Origin: an uncultured Eggerthellaceae bacterium
GTDB lineage: Bacteria; Actinomycetota; Coriobacteriia; Coriobacteriales; Eggerthellaceae
NCBI GenBank assembly: GCA_902497215.1
Contig: CABVEH010000035.1
Span: 1-8,898, forward strand
Length of the DNA stretch: 8,898 nucleotides
Direction: 5' to 3'
A model generated the notes under the pieces. The model was not told where the DNA came from. It ran no database searches and worked only from the letters and a program-made list of their open reading frames with translations. Of this stretch, positions 7,979 through 8,898 are shown piece after piece (the stretch's first letter is position 1; each line of letters begins with the position of its first letter). The position numbers and the translations under genes were made by a program.

Positions 7979-8898
7979 GTGCCAAGACATTCCAAGCAAG
8001 TGCCCATTTCCTCCAACAACAACCGCGCGGCGCGCAGTGCGCACGCCCGCGCTCGTCAGGAGTTCAAGACCTACGACACCACGCCGATAAGGCCCAAAGT
8101 GTCGAAGGCCCCCGTCATCGCGTTGGTGGTCATACTCGTCTCGGTCGTCGTCATGATCGTGGTGATAACCAGAAGCTGCGCCTACGAGCCCGAGATGCTG
8201 CCGTCCACGCAGGAGGCCGTGGTCACCGTTGCGCAGGGCGAAGGCGCGCGCGACATCGCCGACACGCTGCTGGAGGAGCGCCTGATAGGCAACTCGCAGC
8301 GCTTCGTCGACCTCGTGCAAAGCCGCAACGCCGCAGGCGCGCTGATTCCCGGAACCTACCAGTTCCGCGGGGGCACCTCCATGGACGAGATACTCGACGC
8401 GCTGCTGATAGGCCCGCAGGCCACGGCCGACACCCTCACCGTGCCCGAGGGCATGACCAGGCAGAACATCGCCAACGAGGTCGAGTCCGCCACGGCCGGA
8501 CGCATCACTTCGCAGGAGTTCATGGACGCCACGGCCAACGCTTCCACCTACTCGTACGCCTATCCGTTCCTCGACAGCGCGGGCGAGAACTCGCTGGAGG
8601 GGTACCTGTTCCCGAAGACCTACGCAATCACGGCCAAGGACGACGCCACCAGCGTCGTCTACATGATGCTGAACCAGTTCCGCGACGAGGCCGCAGGCGT
8701 GGACACCTCGTATCCGCAGAGCCTTGACATGAGCTGGTACGACATCGTGAAGCTTGCGTCCATAGTGCAGAAGGAGGGTACGCCCGAGAACTTCGCCACC
8801 GTGGCCGGCGTGTTCTACAACCGCCTGAACTCGAACAGCCCCTACCTGCAGTCCGACGCCACCACGGCCTACGAGGTGGGGCACGACCCCACGGCCGA
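7979..8898 (+). CDS. mltG: Endolytic murein transglycosylase MltG (YceG-like), 3' end outside window
   Basis: Open from GTG 7979 to the end of the window, giving 306 codons plus two bases; family members are usually somewhat longer, so only the C-terminal end is missing. MltG cuts nascent peptidoglycan glycan strands at the outer face of the cytoplasmic membrane, setting strand length. Residues 1-43 are a basic, Asn/Ser/Arg-rich cytoplasmic tail, and 44-64 is the membrane helix (APVIALVVILVSVVVMIVV). Residues 80-145 resemble the LysM-like part (VVTVAQGEGARDIADTLLEE...IPGTYQF). The YceG core has VPEGMT (155-160), SLEGYLFPKTY (205-215), LASIVQKEG (259-267), VAGVFYNRL (275-283) and LQSDATTAYEV (290-300). 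E266 in QKE is the likely catalytic acid; Q replaces the first Glu of the more common EKE. It is the third gene of the probable alaS operon, an actinobacterial arrangement. Confidence 0.93.
   Translation, partial: MPRHSKQVPISSNNNRAARSAHARARQEFKTYDTTPIRPKVSKAPVIALVVILVSVVVMIVVITRSCAYEPEMLPSTQEAVVTVAQGEGARDIADTLLEERLIGNSQRFVDLVQSRNAAGALIPGTYQFRGGTSMDEILDALLIGPQATADTLTVPEGMTRQNIANEVESATAGRITSQEFMDATANASTYSYAYPFLDSAGENSLEGYLFPKTYAITAKDDATSVVYMMLNQFRDEAAGVDTSYPQSLDMSWYDIVKLASIVQKEGTPENFATVAGVFYNRLNSNSPYLQSDATTAYEVGHDPTA

Noticed and set aside
7810..8727. 305-codon + strand frame across the ruvX/mltG junction
   Set aside because: It is out of frame with both ruvX and mltG, very Arg/His-rich, and the mltG frame from GTG 7979 carries clear YceG motifs over the same bases.

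Overview
The window is a GC-rich, densely packed stretch of bacterial chromosome. All genes are on the + strand, and most codons end in G or C. The order rarA - DUF948-type protein - (permease) - alaS - ruvX - mltG matches the actinobacterial arrangement in which alaS-ruvX-mltG sits downstream of rarA and a DUF948 gene. Isoleucine codons are split between ATC and ATA with almost no ATT, and consensus TATAAT -10 boxes stand out in short AT-rich gaps. I infer an actinobacterium of the class Coriobacteriia (Eggerthellaceae-like: Eggerthella, Slackia, Adlercreutzia, Gordonibacter and relatives). The genus cannot be fixed from the sequence alone.

Layout: (1) 2-1201, the C-terminal part of a DUF2207 membrane protein whose start lies before the window. 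(2) 1241-2572, rarA, an AAA+ replication-fork/recombination factor, preceded by a TATAAT box so close to the ATG that its mRNA would be nearly leaderless. (3) 2573-2714, an AT-richer spacer with a promoter candidate. (4) 2715-3401 and 3423-4775, a probable two-gene operon of a DUF948-like single-pass membrane protein and an AI-2E/PerM-family permease. (5) 4776-4894, a regulatory spacer with a strong stem-loop over the permease stop codon, several inverted repeats, a TATAAT box and a palindrome over the expected alaS transcription start. (6) 4895-7534 alaS, 7536-7958 ruvX and 7979 to beyond the window mltG, probably one operon; ruvX starts with TTG one base after the alaS stop.

Together these are housekeeping functions: tRNA charging (AlaRS), nucleic-acid maintenance (RarA, RuvX) and cell envelope (MltG, permease, DUF948, DUF2207). 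I found no transposon, prophage, CRISPR array, RNA gene, toxin-antitoxin pair or defence island, and no clear new multi-gene system. The most interesting signals are regulatory: the palindrome at the alaS promoter, which recalls the autorepression operator described for E. coli alaS; two mutually exclusive hairpins at the permease/alaS boundary; and the nearly leaderless rarA.
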